From Pseudomonas sp. Gutcm_11s (GTDB lineage: Bacteria > Pseudomonadota > Gammaproteobacteria > Pseudomonadales > Pseudomonadaceae), in the NCBI RefSeq assembly GCF_028649395.1, contig NZ_JAQSUW010000012.1, positions 134,352-198,351 of the forward strand: 64,000 nt of DNA, written 5' to 3'. This document shows positions 29,654 to 38,266 of this stretch, one piece after another (the stretch's first letter is position 1; every line of letters begins with the position of its first letter). The position numbers and the translations under genes were made by a program. The notes beneath the pieces are model-generated. The model did no database searches, was not told the origin of the DNA, and worked only from the letters and a program-made list of their open reading frames with translations.

Positions 29654-31129
29654 GTGACTGCCATGCCCGCCACCGATTTCATCGTTGCCACTACCGCCGA
29701 AGAGGCCGTCGAGCGGCTCGCCGAGCTGCATCGCCAGGCCGCCGGCGCTCTCAGCCTGGCGCTCAAGCGCTACCTCAAGGAGCGCGCCCTGCCGGGGCAG
29801 GCCGAGCGCGCGCTGTTCCGCTACCCGGAGCTGCGCCTGACCTACCACTGCCAGGGCGAGGTGCCGAGCAGCGTGCGCGCCTATGCCAAGGTCCAGGTGC
29901 CGGGCACCTACCGCGCCACCGTGACCCAGCCGGAGGCCTTCCGCGGCTATCTGCTGGACCAGCTGCGGCCGCTGATGGAGGACTTCTCGGTCACCGTCGA
30001 AGTGGGCTTCAGCCAGCAGAACATCCCCTATCCCTATGTGGTCGACCAGGGCGACGAGCTGTCCGGCTCCGGGGTGACCGCTGCCCAGCTGGCGCGGGTG
30101 TTCCCCAGTACCGACCTGTCCGCCGCCACCGACTCGGTGGCCGACGGCCTGTACGGCTGGGGCGATGACAGCGACCTGCCGTTGGCGCTGTTCGATGCGG
30201 CGCGTACCGACTTCTCGCTCAAGCGCATCCAGCACTACACCGGCAGCGACTGGCGCCACGTGCAGCCGTGGATCCTGCTGACCAACTACCACCGCTACGT
30301 TGATCAGTTCATCCGCCACGGCCTGGAGCAGCTGCGCAGCGACGCGCGCTTCGTGCGCATGGTGCTGCCGGGCAACGTGATCATCGAACGCGACGCCAGC
30401 GAGGAGGCCGCCCAGGCGGTGGCCGATGCGGTGGTCTGGCACCGTTACCAGATGCCGGCCTACCACCTGATCGCCAACGACGGCCATGGCATCACCCTGG
30501 TCAACATCGGTGTCGGCCCGTCCAACGCCAAGAACATCACCGACCACCTGGCCGTGCTGCGTCCGCACTGCTGGCTGATGATCGGCCACTGCGGCGGCCT
30601 GCGGCAGTCGCAGACCATCGGCGACTACGTGCTGGCCCACGCCTACATGCGTCGTGACGGCATCCTCGACCGCGTGCTGCCGCCGAACATCCCCATTCCG
30701 GCGCTGGCCGAGGTGCAGCAGGCGTTGCAGGAAGCGGCGGCGCAGGTCACCGGCGAGCGCGGCGAGACCCTGAAGAAACGCCTGCGTACCGGCACCGTAC
30801 TGACCTACGACGACCGCAACTGGGAACTGCACTGGGCCCACGAGCGACCGCTGATCAACCTGTCGCGCGCCGTGGCGGTGGACATGGAGAGCGGCACCAT
30901 CGCTGCCCAGGGGTACCGCCTGCGGGTGCCCTACGGCACGCTGCTGTGCGTGTCGGACAAGCCGCTGCACAGCGAGATCAAGCTGCCCGGCTCGGCCACC
31001 GGCTTCTACCAGCGCGCGGTCAGCCAGCACCTGGCCATCGGTATCACCGCTCTCGACCTGCTGCGCTGCCAGCTCGACTCGCTGCACTCGCGCAAGCTGC
31101 GCAGCTTCGACGAGCCGCCGTTCCGCTGA
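29654..31129 (+). CDS. amn: AMP nucleosidase
   Basis: Hydrolyses AMP to adenine and ribose-5-phosphate in purine salvage and adenylate control. It has 491 aa: an N-terminal regulatory domain (about 1-175) and a C-terminal nucleoside phosphorylase-like domain with VNIGVGPSNAKNITDHLA, GHCGGLRQSQ and AVDMESGTIAAQGYR. The GTG at 29654 is well placed after AGGAAG; an ATG three codons later is the alternative. It matches PA3970. Confidence 0.95.
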   Translation: MTAMPATDFIVATTAEEAVERLAELHRQAAGALSLALKRYLKERALPGQAERALFRYPELRLTYHCQGEVPSSVRAYAKVQVPGTYRATVTQPEAFRGYLLDQLRPLMEDFSVTVEVGFSQQNIPYPYVVDQGDELSGSGVTAAQLARVFPSTDLSAATDSVADGLYGWGDDSDLPLALFDAARTDFSLKRIQHYTGSDWRHVQPWILLTNYHRYVDQFIRHGLEQLRSDARFVRMVLPGNVIIERDASEEAAQAVADAVVWHRYQMPAYHLIANDGHGITLVNIGVGPSNAKNITDHLAVLRPHCWLMIGHCGGLRQSQTIGDYVLAHAYMRRDGILDRVLPPNIPIPALAEVQQALQEAAAQVTGERGETLKKRLRTGTVLTYDDRNWELHWAHERPLINLSRAVAVDMESGTIAAQGYRLRVPYGTLLCVSDKPLHSEIKLPGSATGFYQRAVSQHLAIGITALDLLRCQLDSLHSRKLRSFDEPPFR

Positions 31130-31227
31130 GTTCGTCGACTCACGCACAGCGCGTCATCCTCGTAACGCGCCGCGTGTGAGCTTGGGTTAGGCTGCGCGGC
31201 TCTCGTCCACGACAAGGAGTGTCGCGC

Positions 31228-32070
31228 ATGGATCAGGCGCAGATCCTGCTGAATGGCCTGTGGGAGCCATTCAGTTTCCTTCCCCTGTTCGGCTACGCCA
31301 GCCTCGGTCTGCTGCTCGGCGGCGTTGCCGGCCTGTTGCTGGTGCTGCAGTTGCAACGCCGCGGCTGGCTGGCTCGCCAGCGGCGCTGGCACCACTGGCT
31401 GCTCAAGCTGTACTTCCTTCTGCTGCCCCTCGGCGGCGCCTTTCTCGGCGTGCAGGGCGGTCTGCTGTATGGCGGCCAGCAGCAGGTGAACAAGCACCTG
31501 GATACCTACGCACCGCTGTTGCAGGTGGTGGCGGATGGTGTGTGGCAGGGCTTCTCGGGCTACCTGCAGGAGCAGGACCAGCAGGCGCTGCTCGACGAGC
31601 TGCAGGCCAGCAGCGTGCAGCAGCTGCTCAACCACCTGGCCGCGCAGTACCTGCAGGAACAGTTGCTGGCGCGGCCCGCCGAGTTGGAAGACGCCTCCTG
31701 GACCGAGCGTATTTCGCTGAGCCTGCTCGACCACCTGCAGGTGGCGCTGCTCGGCGAGCTGGTGCGCGATACGGCGATCGAACAGGCCAACAAGTACACC
31801 GGGGTGGATCGCAAGGTGATGCTGCAGGTGCTGGACGCGCGGGTGGAGCAGCTGTTCCAGGCCGATTTCCTGGTCGGCCTGTTCAAGCGCCAGATCAGCC
31901 AGGTGCTCAAGCCCTTCTACCTGTCGCTGCTGGCGCTGGCGGTACTGCTGTTGGTGCTAGTGGGGCTGGAGCTGGGTGTGTCGCGCTGGCTGCGCCAGTG
32001 GCGCGCGCAGGCGTCAGCGCAAACGCAGGTGCAGCAGGGGGAAGGGCTTGTCGGCGCCGTCCAGCGGTGA
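31228..32070 (+). CDS. membrane protein of unknown function
   Basis: A protein of 280 aa with hydrophobic helices near 15-42 and 55-78 and one near 230-252. Between them lies a Gln/Leu-rich helical region with coiled-coil character (LQEQDQQALLDELQASSVQQ). The ATG at 31228 has AAGGAG eight bases upstream; the earlier GTG overlaps that SD and is rejected. Its last 57 bp overlap the convergent acetyltransferase gene. Not recognised; possibly a membrane scaffold. Confidence 0.65.
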   Translation: MDQAQILLNGLWEPFSFLPLFGYASLGLLLGGVAGLLLVLQLQRRGWLARQRRWHHWLLKLYFLLLPLGGAFLGVQGGLLYGGQQQVNKHLDTYAPLLQVVADGVWQGFSGYLQEQDQQALLDELQASSVQQLLNHLAAQYLQEQLLARPAELEDASWTERISLSLLDHLQVALLGELVRDTAIEQANKYTGVDRKVMLQVLDARVEQLFQADFLVGLFKRQISQVLKPFYLSLLALAVLLLVLVGLELGVSRWLRQWRAQASAQTQVQQGEGLVGAVQR

Positions 32071-32484
32071 GCGGCCGATCTGTTCGAAACCCTGGCTGAG
32101 GTAGAAGGCCGTCGCGCCGGGGTTCTGTTCGTTGACGTCGACCAGGCGCACGCCCTGTTGCTCGATGGCGTGCTGCAGCAGTGCCTTGCCGAAGCCACGC
32201 CCATGGGCGGCGGGATCGACGAAGAGCATTTCCAGGCGATCCTCGGCGGTGCCGGAGAAGCCCTGTACCCGACCCTCGGCATCACGCAGGCAGGTCAGGT
32301 GCACCAGATCGAAGTACTGCTCGCCGATCATGCGCCGGTAGAACTGGATGTCCTCCTCGCCGAGGAAGTGGTGGGTGGCGCGTACCGCCGCCTCCCACAC
32401 GTCCAGCAGGCGCGGGCGGTCGGTACGATCGACCGCGCCCAGGTGCCATGGCGCGTTGCGCCGCCAATGGAACAGGTCACTCAT
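32014..32484 (-). CDS. GNAT family acetyltransferase
   Basis: An acetyl-CoA-dependent N-acetyltransferase of 156 aa. Motif A reads LEMLFVDPAAHGRGFGKALLQHA (about 83-105), with the acetyl-CoA loop HGRGFGKAL. The C-terminal VNEQNPGATAFYLSQGF is typical of the YjaB-like subgroup. Its ATG overlaps the stop of the upstream alcohol dehydrogenase gene (ATGA), so the two are translationally coupled. Substrate unknown. Confidence 0.88.
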   Translation of the reverse strand: MSDLFHWRRNAPWHLGAVDRTDRPRLLDVWEAAVRATHHFLGEEDIQFYRRMIGEQYFDLVHLTCLRDAEGRVQGFSGTAEDRLEMLFVDPAAHGRGFGKALLQHAIEQQGVRLVDVNEQNPGATAFYLSQGFEQIGRSPLDGADKPFPLLHLRLR

Positions 32485-33506
32485 TTGCTGGCGTCCAGCA
32501 CCACGCGGTAACGCGCCTTGCCGGCACGCAGGTGGTCCAGCGCGGCATTCACCTGGCTCATGGGGAATTGCTCGACCTGCGGCAGGATCTGGTGGCGGGC
32601 ACAGAACTCGAGCATGGTCGCCATGGTTTTCGGCGAACCTACCGGCGAGCCGGACAGGCTCTTCTGCTGCGGGATCAGGCTGAACACATGGGTGGGAATG
32701 GCGCTCGGCACGATACCGACGAAGTGCAGGCGGCCCTTGCCGCGCAGGGTGGCGAGCAGGGCATTCCAGTCGAGGTCGGCGCTGGCGGTGACCAGCAGGA
32801 AGTCGAGGGTGCCGGCAATCGCCTTCATCGCCGCGCTGTCGGTGGAGGCCACCACCTTGTGTGCGCCCAGGCGCTTGGCCTCGTCCTGCTTGCTCAGCGA
32901 CGAGGTGAAGGCGGTGACCTCGCAGCCCCAGGCGTTGAGGAAGCCCAGCGCCAGGTGGCCGAGGCCGCCGATGCCGACCACACCGACGCGGTCGGTGGGC
33001 TTCACGTCGAATTCCAGCAGCGGGCTGAAGACGGTGGAGCCGGCGCAGAACAGCGGGCCGACCAGAGCCGGGTCGAGGCCTTCCGGCAGCGCCACCGCCC
33101 AGGCCCAGTGCGAGCGCAGGCGATCGGCGAAGCCACCGTGGCTGCCGACGATGGTCGGTTTCACAGTGCGGCAGAGGTTGTGCGAGCCTTCCATGCAGGA
33201 GCCGCAGTGCATGCAGCTGCCCTTGTACCAGCCGATGCCGACGCGCTGGCCGAGCTTGAGGCCGCGCACCTGATCACCGACACGGACCACGGTGCCGACC
33301 ACTTCGTGGCCGGGGATGAAGGGGTAGCGGGCATTGCCCCATTCGTTGTCGATCATCGACTGGTCGGAGTGGCAGATACCGCAGTACTCCACCGCCACTT
33401 CGACCTCCTCGGCGCCCAGTGGGCCTGGGTCGTAGCTGTGGCGTTCGAGAGAGGCGCCCGGTGCGGTGGCGGCCCAGCCGGTGAAGGTGGCGAGTTCGTT
33501 GCTCAT
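32481..33506 (-). CDS. zinc-dependent alcohol dehydrogenase (YahK/CAD type)
   Basis: NADP-linked aldehyde reductase/alcohol dehydrogenase of 341 aa. The catalytic zinc site is seen in [11 protein letters not shown] and PGHEVVG, the structural zinc ligands in [15 protein letters not shown], and the Rossmann motif as [11 protein letters not shown]. The GICHSD and GSHGGFAD features place it with the cinnamyl alcohol dehydrogenase-like YahK group, which reduces broad-range aldehydes. It is first in a two-gene unit with the acetyltransferase. Confidence 0.92.
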   Translation of the reverse strand: MSNELATFTGWAATAPGASLERHSYDPGPLGAEEVEVAVEYCGICHSDQSMIDNEWGNARYPFIPGHEVVGTVVRVGDQVRGLKLGQRVGIGWYKGSCMHCGSCMEGSHNLCRTVKPTIVGSHGGFADRLRSHWAWAVALPEGLDPALVGPLFCAGSTVFSPLLEFDVKPTDRVGVVGIGGLGHLALGFLNAWGCEVTAFTSSLSKQDEAKRLGAHKVVASTDSAAMKAIAGTLDFLLVTASADLDWNALLATLRGKGRLHFVGIVPSAIPTHVFSLIPQQKSLSGSPVGSPKTMATMLEFCARHQILPQVEQFPMSQVNAALDHLRAGKARYRVVLDASK

Positions 33507-33631
33507 GGTGCATCCCCTGCGGTCGATTCGATGCGAGCAGCATAGCCGCAGCGCCTGCTTCTGCGTGCATCATCAGCGCCATTGATAGCGCTCGGTTAAA
33601 CTGCCGCCTCCTTCGTCTGCGTGACCTGCCC

Positions 33632-34264
33632 ATGCCGCGTCCTCCCCGCACCCCTGCGCCGCGCCGTAACAGCGCCGCTCCCGCCCCACGTCGGGTAGCC
33701 AAGGCGCCGCCTGCCGAGCCGCGGCTGATCATGCTGAACAAGCCGTTCGACGTGCTCACCCAGTTCAATGACGAGCAGGGCCGCGCCACCCTCAAGGACT
33801 TCGTCGCGGTGCCCGGTGTCTACCCGGCCGGGCGTCTGGACCGCGACAGCGAGGGCCTGTTGCTGCTGACCAATGACGGCCGCCTGCAGGCGCGCATCGC
33901 TGACCCCAAGCACAAGCTGGCCAAGACCTACTGGGTGCAGGTGGAGGGCGAGCCGAGCGAGGAACAGCTGCGCCAGCTGCGCGAGGGGGTGCAGCTCAAC
34001 GATGGTCCGACCCTGCCGGCCGAGGCACGGCGCCTGGAAGAGCCACAGCTGTGGGAGCGCAACCCGCCGGTGCGTTTTCGCAAGAGCGTGCCGACCTCCT
34101 GGCTGGAGCTGGTGATCCGCGAGGGGCGCAATCGCCAGGTGCGGCGCATGACCGCCGCCGTGGGCCTGCCCACGCTCAGGCTGGTGCGTGTGCGTATCGG
34201 CCCCTGGGTGCTCAGTGATCTGGCGCCGGGACAATGGGTCGACCTGCCGGCGCGCCTGGACTGA
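33632..34264 (+). CDS. rluE: 23S rRNA pseudouridine synthase RluE
   Basis: RsuA-family enzyme that modifies U2457 (E. coli numbering) of 23S rRNA. It has 210 aa with a basic, Pro-rich N-terminal tail (1-30), then [20 protein letters not shown] and the catalytic aspartate D70 in [18 protein letters not shown]. The closing motif is [20 protein letters not shown]. No S4 domain is present, which distinguishes RluE from RsuA and RluB. Confidence 0.93.
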   Translation: MPRPPRTPAPRRNSAAPAPRRVAKAPPAEPRLIMLNKPFDVLTQFNDEQGRATLKDFVAVPGVYPAGRLDRDSEGLLLLTNDGRLQARIADPKHKLAKTYWVQVEGEPSEEQLRQLREGVQLNDGPTLPAEARRLEEPQLWERNPPVRFRKSVPTSWLELVIREGRNRQVRRMTAAVGLPTLRLVRVRIGPWVLSDLAPGQWVDLPARLD

Positions 34265-34290
34265 ACGGCGCCCGAGATATCCCCGATAGC

Positions 34291-34331
34291 TGTGGATGAC
34301 TCTGTGGGTAGTCTGGGAGCCGATGGCTCCC
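34291..34331. other. DnaA-box-like pair and small hairpin between rluE and the DUF2788 gene
   Basis: TGTGGATGA (34291-34299) and TGTGGGTAG (34303-34311) are 12 bases apart and resemble the TGTGGATAA form of the DnaA box with one and two mismatches. A hairpin GGGAGCC-GAT-GGCTCCC (34315-34331) follows. It lies between two convergent genes, so the hairpin may also help termination. Confidence 0.35.
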
Positions 34332-34378
34332 GGCGAGCAATGGCGCTGCCTGGCGCCGGCTGGTCAGTAAATCGGCAC

Positions 34379-34597
34379 TCAGCCGTGGATGCCGCGGCTG
34401 ACTTCGATGATGTAGGTGATCAGCGGCTTGGCCAGGAAGGCGAACAGGCACAGGCCCAGGCCGAGGAACAGGATGGCGGTGCCGAGGCGGCCGGCCTTGG
34501 ACTTCTTCGCCAGGTCCCAGATGATGAAGAACATGAACAGCATCAGGCCGCCGACCAGGACGTACATCATCAGGTTTTCGAACTGTTCGGTTTCCAT
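34379..34597 (-). CDS. DUF2788 family membrane protein
   Basis: A 72-aa protein beginning METEQFENLMMYVLVGGLML with two hydrophobic helices (about 9-27 and 38-60) separated by WDLAKKSKAGRLG. This sequence defines DUF2788, a small inner-membrane protein common in Pseudomonas and its relatives. Function unknown. It matches the position next to rluE and the Lrp-type regulator in P. aeruginosa. Confidence 0.9.
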   Translation of the reverse strand: METEQFENLMMYVLVGGLMLFMFFIIWDLAKKSKAGRLGTAILFLGLGLCLFAFLAKPLITYIIEVSRGIHG

Positions 34598-34691
34598 GGC
34601 GACCTCGCGGGAATGACTGGGACTGCGGCGGGGCGGCGATTATACGCGCGCCCGCGCTGCTCGCAGTAGACGCCGGTCGGCCCTGCGACGT

Positions 34692-35171
34692 TCAGCCGCG
34701 CAGATGTTCCAGCGGCAGCTCGGTGCTGGACAGCACCTGGTTGAGCACGAAGCTGGAGCGCACGCTGGTCACGCCTTCGATGCGGGTCAGCTGGCCGAGG
34801 AGGAATTTCTGGTAGTGGTCCATGTCCGGTACCACCACCTTGAGCTGGTAGTCGGCGTCCATTCCGGTCACCAGGCTGCACTCCAGCACCTCCGGGCACT
34901 GGCGGATCACCGACTGGAAGTGCTCGAAGCGTTCCGGGGTGTGGCGGTCCATGCCGATCAGCACGAAGGCGGTCAGCGACAGGCCGAGCTTCTTGCGATC
35001 CAGCAATGCCACCTGGCGGGCGATGTAGCCGTCGTCCTCCAGCTGTTTGACCCGCCGCGAGCAAGGCGAGGGCGACAGGCCGATGCGTTCGGCCAGCTCC
35101 TGGTTGGAGATGCGCGCGTCGCGCTGCAATTCGGCAAGAATGCGCAGGTCGTAGCGATCAAGCTTGTTCAT
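34692..35171 (-). CDS. Lrp/AsnC family transcriptional regulator
   Basis: A regulator of 159 aa. The N-terminal winged helix-turn-helix begins MNKLDRYDLRILAELQRDARIS with recognition helix around LSPSPCSRRVKQLEDDGYI. The C-terminal RAM/AsnC ligand domain (about 65-155) has SLVTGMDADYQLKVVVPD. The closeness to Lrp itself suggests a leucine- or other amino acid-responsive factor. It is divergent from a putative transcript and a GDSL hydrolase gene, and an inverted repeat lies in the shared region. Confidence 0.92.
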   Translation of the reverse strand: MNKLDRYDLRILAELQRDARISNQELAERIGLSPSPCSRRVKQLEDDGYIARQVALLDRKKLGLSLTAFVLIGMDRHTPERFEHFQSVIRQCPEVLECSLVTGMDADYQLKVVVPDMDHYQKFLLGQLTRIEGVTSVRSSFVLNQVLSSTELPLEHLRG

Positions 35172-35238
35172 GGAAGTGTCTTTTTGTTAATTGATTGCTG
35201 TGCGAACTCTATCAAGAGTGAAAAATTGCGCAAGTTGT

Positions 35239-35252
35239 TTGCTGGTGAGCAA
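35239..35252. promoter_or_regulatory. possible Lrp-type operator
   Basis: TTGCT-GGTG-AGCAA lies 68 bp upstream of the Lrp-type gene in an A/T-rich stretch, and another TTTTAGCAA follows at once. The A/T-richness and spaced half-sites are typical of an autoregulated Lrp/AsnC promoter. Confidence 0.4.
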
Positions 35253-35289
35253 TTTTAGCAATCCTGTGCCGGCGCTGCGCCGTTAAGCT

Positions 35290-35482
35290 TTCCCTCAGTT
35301 TCAAGGCCCGGACGTAGTTGTCCACCCGCGACGCCCAATCAGGTGCCGCGGCGCCGGCGGTCCCACCGGATCGTGCAGGCTCCCGGGTCCGCACTGCCCA
35401 ACCAGGTAGGCGAGGAAAGAAGCGGTGACAAAATTGCACGCGACGGACAAGAAAAAGGGGAGGCCTTGAGCCTCCCCTTTTT
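35290..35482 (+). ncRNA. candidate small RNA or leader RNA ending in an intrinsic terminator
   Basis: The 337-bp region 35172-35508 has no convincing protein gene. A strong plus-strand terminator stands at its right end, yet the only gene to its left is transcribed away from it, so something starting in this region must be its client. The interval is GC-rich with local pairing, for example GTGC...GCAC around CTCCCGGG (35374-35399). It could be an independent small RNA or an attenuated leader of the GDSL gene, whose ATG is 27 bp after the terminator. The 5' end given is a guess. Confidence 0.4.
35452..35482. terminator. strong bidirectional intrinsic terminator
   Basis: AAAAA, stem GGGGAGGC (35457-35464), loop CTTGA, GCCTCCCC (35470-35477), TTTTT. 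It works on paper in both directions and lies between the Lrp-type gene and the GDSL hydrolase gene. Confidence 0.85.
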
Positions 35483-35508
35483 CTTTGCGCCTGCGGCAAG
35501 ATCGACCC

Positions 35509-36297
35509 ATGCGCCTTTCCGCCGATCTCCGCCGTCGTGCCGGCCTGCTGCTTCTGGCCGCGGTGCTGTTGTTTGCCTGCTATAAGGCGCTGGACGCCGG
35601 GCGGCAAAGCGCGCCGCCAGTCAGCCGCGAGCAGCGGGTGGCGGCCGCCTACGCTGCTCTGCACGCCGCTGAGGGACGCGGCACGCTGGTGCTGCTCGGC
35701 GACTCGATCACCGCCGGCCGCCGCTGGAGTGCCGGCCCCGGCTGTCCGTTGCCGCTCAATCTCGGTGTGTCCGGTGCTACCAGCGGCGAGCTGCGCCAGC
35801 ATCTGCAACTGGCCTCCCGCGCCGGCGCCGAACGGGCGCTGCTGATGATCGGCATCAACGACCTGCGCAACGCCGTGCCGCTGAGCGAGCTGGTGGCCAA
35901 CTATCGGGCGATTCTTGCGAACCTGGCGGCGGCCGGTATCACCCCGATCCTGCAGTCGACCCTGCGGGTGACGCCGCTGCAAGTCGACCACCAGGCCATC
36001 AACCGGCAGGTGGACGAGCTGAACCAGCAGTTGCGCCAGTGGGCGCGCCAGCAGGGCTGGCGCTATCTGGATGTGCAGGCCGTGGTGACTCCGCGCGGCT
36101 ACCTGGGCGATGGGCTGCACCTCAATGCCGAGGGCTATGGCGCCTGGCAGCACCTGATCGACCCGCTGCTGTGTGCCGGCTCAGAGCAGCCCGGACAGGC
36201 GCAGCAGCCACCAGGCCAGGACCAGCATCTGCACCAGCAGGCCGGCGAAGCGCAGCCAGACGAACAGCGCGCTGGTGCTGATCAGGTGCGCCAGTGA
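35509..36297 (+). CDS. SGNH/GDSL-family hydrolase
   Basis: Esterase-like protein of 262 aa. An N-terminal hydrophobic helix (about 10-27) suggests membrane anchoring or export. Block I is LVLLGDSITAGRRW with the nucleophile serine, block III-like MIGINDLRNA, and the catalytic Asp-X-X-His pair in YLGDGLHLNAEGY. The natural domain ends near residue 224 (LLCAG). The frame then continues 39 residues, Gln/Pro-rich, antisense to the convergent MAPEG gene, because no stop occurs earlier. The ATG at 35509 is chosen over a TTG-type start farther upstream that lies in the terminator. Confidence 0.82.
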   Translation: MRLSADLRRRAGLLLLAAVLLFACYKALDAGRQSAPPVSREQRVAAAYAALHAAEGRGTLVLLGDSITAGRRWSAGPGCPLPLNLGVSGATSGELRQHLQLASRAGAERALLMIGINDLRNAVPLSELVANYRAILANLAAAGITPILQSTLRVTPLQVDHQAINRQVDELNQQLRQWARQQGWRYLDVQAVVTPRGYLGDGLHLNAEGYGAWQHLIDPLLCAGSEQPGQAQQPPGQDQHLHQQAGEAQPDEQRAGADQVRQ

Positions 36298-36600
36298 CTG
36301 GAAGATGCGCGCGCCGAGCAGCACGCAGGCCAGCGGGTCGGTGATCGCGGTCTGCCCGGCCTGCAGGGCATAGAGCAGCACGGCGGCCTGCAGCGGCAGG
36401 TTCTCCAGGCTGTTGGCGTGGGCGCGGATCACGCGCTGGCCGAAGGCGCTCGGCGTGTTGCTGCCGTCCGGGGCGAAGGCATTGACCCGCATGCGCCCGC
36501 CCAGCACCAGCAATCCGCGCTGGTTGATGATCAGGAACAGCAACAGCAGGGTCCAGGCGACCAGCCCGAGCAGGGTGATGGCGGTGGGGGAAAGGTTCAT
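36181..36600 (-). CDS. MAPEG family membrane protein
   Basis: A protein of 139 aa with four membrane helices, the layout of the MAPEG family (membrane-associated proteins in eicosanoid and glutathione metabolism). The conserved RVIRAHANSLENLPLQAAVLL stretch, with R-X-X-RAHAN-XXE, binds glutathione in characterised members. Bacterial function is unknown. It overlaps the end of the GDSL gene by 117 bp. Confidence 0.88.
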   Translation of the reverse strand: MNLSPTAITLLGLVAWTLLLLFLIINQRGLLVLGGRMRVNAFAPDGSNTPSAFGQRVIRAHANSLENLPLQAAVLLYALQAGQTAITDPLACVLLGARIFQSLAHLISTSALFVWLRFAGLLVQMLVLAWWLLRLSGLL

Positions 36601-36646
36601 GAAGGCTCCTTGTTGTCGTTATTGGGCGCCGTCAGTCTAGGTTGTT

Positions 36647-36662
36647 TAGAGTAATTGCTCTA
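36647..36662. promoter_or_regulatory. inverted repeat upstream of the MAPEG gene
   Basis: TAGAG-TAATTG-CTCTA, 46 bp upstream of the MAPEG start in the 252-bp gap to azurin. It has the size of a MarR- or TetR-type operator. No regulator gene is adjacent. No ANR box (TTGAT-N4-ATCAA) is visible in this gap. Confidence 0.35.
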
Positions 36663-36852
36663 GATGCGCTGCGCGCTTTTGTCGCGCTGTGCTCGCACGG
36701 TCATGGAAGAGCAGGGAAAGGCCCGTCGTTGTTGGTCTTGCGCGTGATTCTGTGGCTCGCCGGTCGGCCTGTGACCGGTTGCCGCAACCCATGGGCAGTG
36801 CCCCTCGTGGGTGGCAGTCTGCAGGTGCTAACTGCCCATTAGGAGAAAGTCG

Positions 36853-37302
36853 ATGTTGCGTAAATTCGTGGTCGCTTCTGCCATCTGCCTGGCCAGCCTG
36901 CCGGTACTCGCCGCCGAGTGTGCGGTGGAAGTCCACTCCACCGACCAGATGACGTTCGAGACCAAGTCGATCGACGTCAGCAAGAGCTGCAAGAGCTTCA
37001 CCGTCACCCTCAAGCACACCGGCACCATGCCCAAGACGGCCATGGGCCATAACTGGGTGCTGAGCAAGACCGCCGACGCACAGGCGGTGGCTACCGACGG
37101 CATCTCCGCCGGCCTGGACAACGACTACCTCAAGCCGGGTGACGAGCGGGTGATTGCCCACACCAAGGTCATCGGTGGTGGCGAGAGTGCGACGGTCAGC
37201 TTCGAGGTGGCCAAGCTGGAAGCCGGCACGCCCTACGAGTTCTTCTGCTCCTTCCCTGGCCATATCGGCCTGATGAAGGGCGAGCTCAAGCTGGTCGACT
37301 GA
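36853..37302 (+). CDS. azu: azurin (blue copper protein)
   Basis: Periplasmic type 1 copper protein that transfers electrons, classically linked to denitrification and redox stress. It has 149 aa with a 20-residue signal peptide (cleavage LPVLA/AEC), leaving 129 residues. In mature numbering the copper ligands are G45, H46 (MGHNW), C112 (FFCSFPGH), H117 and M121, and C3-C26 form the disulfide. AGGAG lies 7 bases before the ATG. A terminator follows directly, so it is monocistronic. Confidence 0.98.
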   Translation: MLRKFVVASAICLASLPVLAAECAVEVHSTDQMTFETKSIDVSKSCKSFTVTLKHTGTMPKTAMGHNWVLSKTADAQAVATDGISAGLDNDYLKPGDERVIAHTKVIGGGESATVSFEVAKLEAGTPYEFFCSFPGHIGLMKGELKLVD

Positions 37303-37310
37303 TCTGCATC

Positions 37311-37336
37311 GGCCCGGCGTTCGCCGGGCCTTCTTT
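37311..37336 (+). terminator. terminator of azurin
   Basis: GGCCCGGC (37311-37318), loop GTTC, GCCGGGCC (37323-37330), then TTCTTT. It touches the stop of the convergent metal exporter gene. Confidence 0.8.
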
Positions 37337-38211
37337 CACGCCGGTCGTGGGTCGGCGTGCACCAGCACTTCCGCACGGGGAAACTCGTTGCGGATCGCCC
37401 GCTCCACCGCCACGCACCGGTCATGCGCCTCGCGCAGCGACAGTTCGCCGGGCAGCTCCAGATGCAACTGCACGAACCAGCGGGTCCCCGAGATGCGCGT
37501 GCGCAGGTCGTGGGCGCCGAGCACCCCGGGCACGGCGCAGGCCAGCGCGTGCATGCGTTCGCTGACGTCGGGTGCGAGCTCCTCGTCCATCAGCACCGCC
37601 ACCGCCTCGCGCACGATGCTCAGTGCGCTCCACAGGATGTAGGCGGCGATGCCCAGGCCGAACAGCGCGTCCAGTTGCTGCCAGCCATAGGCCGCCAGCA
37701 CCAGGGCGAGCAGGATGCCGGCGTTGAGCAGCAGGTCGGAACGGTAGTGCAGCGAGTCGGCGCGAATTGCCGTGGAACCGGTGACGCGCACCACATGGCG
37801 CTGGAACAGCAGCAGGGCGACGGTCATCGCCAGCGATAGCAGCATCACCGCGATGCCCAGCGCCTGGGCGCCGAGTGGCTCGGGGTTGTGCAGGCGCTGC
37901 CAGGCCTGCACGGCGACCAGCACCGCGCTGGCACCGACGAACAGTGCCTGGGCCAGGCCGGCCAGGGCCTCGGCCTTGCCGTGGCCGTAGCGATGATCCT
38001 CGTCGGCCGGACGCAGGGCGTAGTGCACGGCGATCAGGTTGAGCAACGAGGCGGCGCCATCGAGCAGGGAGTCGGTGAGGCCGGCCAGCAGGCTGACCGA
38101 GCCGCTCAACCACCAGGCCACGGCCTTGGCGCTCGCCAGCAGCAGCGCGGTGGCCAGGGCTGCTGCCGTGGCCTGGCGCAGCAGACGGGCGTGGTGCGGA
38201 GCGATGGTCAT
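37336..38211 (-). CDS. fieF: cation diffusion facilitator (FieF-like)
   Basis: Inner-membrane proton-coupled exporter of divalent metals (Zn, Fe, Cd). It has 291 aa with six helices. The transport-site residues correspond to E. coli FieF D45, D49, H153 and D157: D47 and D51 (TDSLLDG) in TM2 and H155 and D159 (HYRSD) in TM5, with HRYGHGKAEALAGL after TM2. A C-terminal cytoplasmic domain (about 210-291) has HALACAVPGVLGAHDLRTR. The ATG at 38211 matches FieF starts. It matches PA3963. Confidence 0.92.
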   Translation of the reverse strand: MTIAPHHARLLRQATAAALATALLLASAKAVAWWLSGSVSLLAGLTDSLLDGAASLLNLIAVHYALRPADEDHRYGHGKAEALAGLAQALFVGASAVLVAVQAWQRLHNPEPLGAQALGIAVMLLSLAMTVALLLFQRHVVRVTGSTAIRADSLHYRSDLLLNAGILLALVLAAYGWQQLDALFGLGIAAYILWSALSIVREAVAVLMDEELAPDVSERMHALACAVPGVLGAHDLRTRISGTRWFVQLHLELPGELSLREAHDRCVAVERAIRNEFPRAEVLVHADPRPA

Positions 38212-38266
38212 GGGGATGTGTACGAGGGAGAGGGGCGCCGCACCCAAGTGGCGGGCGCCCTGGGCA

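Noticed and set aside
35290..35482. RsmX/Y/Z-type small RNA, because of several GGA triplets and LadS in the window
   Set aside because: No upstream GacA box (TGTAAGC...GCTTACA) is visible and the GGA triplets are not placed in clear hairpin loops.
35343..35585. An 80-codon plus-strand frame spanning the terminator before the GDSL gene
   Set aside because: It runs through a strong terminator and has no SD or recognisable sequence.
36601..36852. ANR/FNR box for azurin
   Set aside because: I found no TTGAT-N4-ATCAA-like site in the gap; only a TAGAG...CTCTA inverted repeat nearer to the MAPEG gene.
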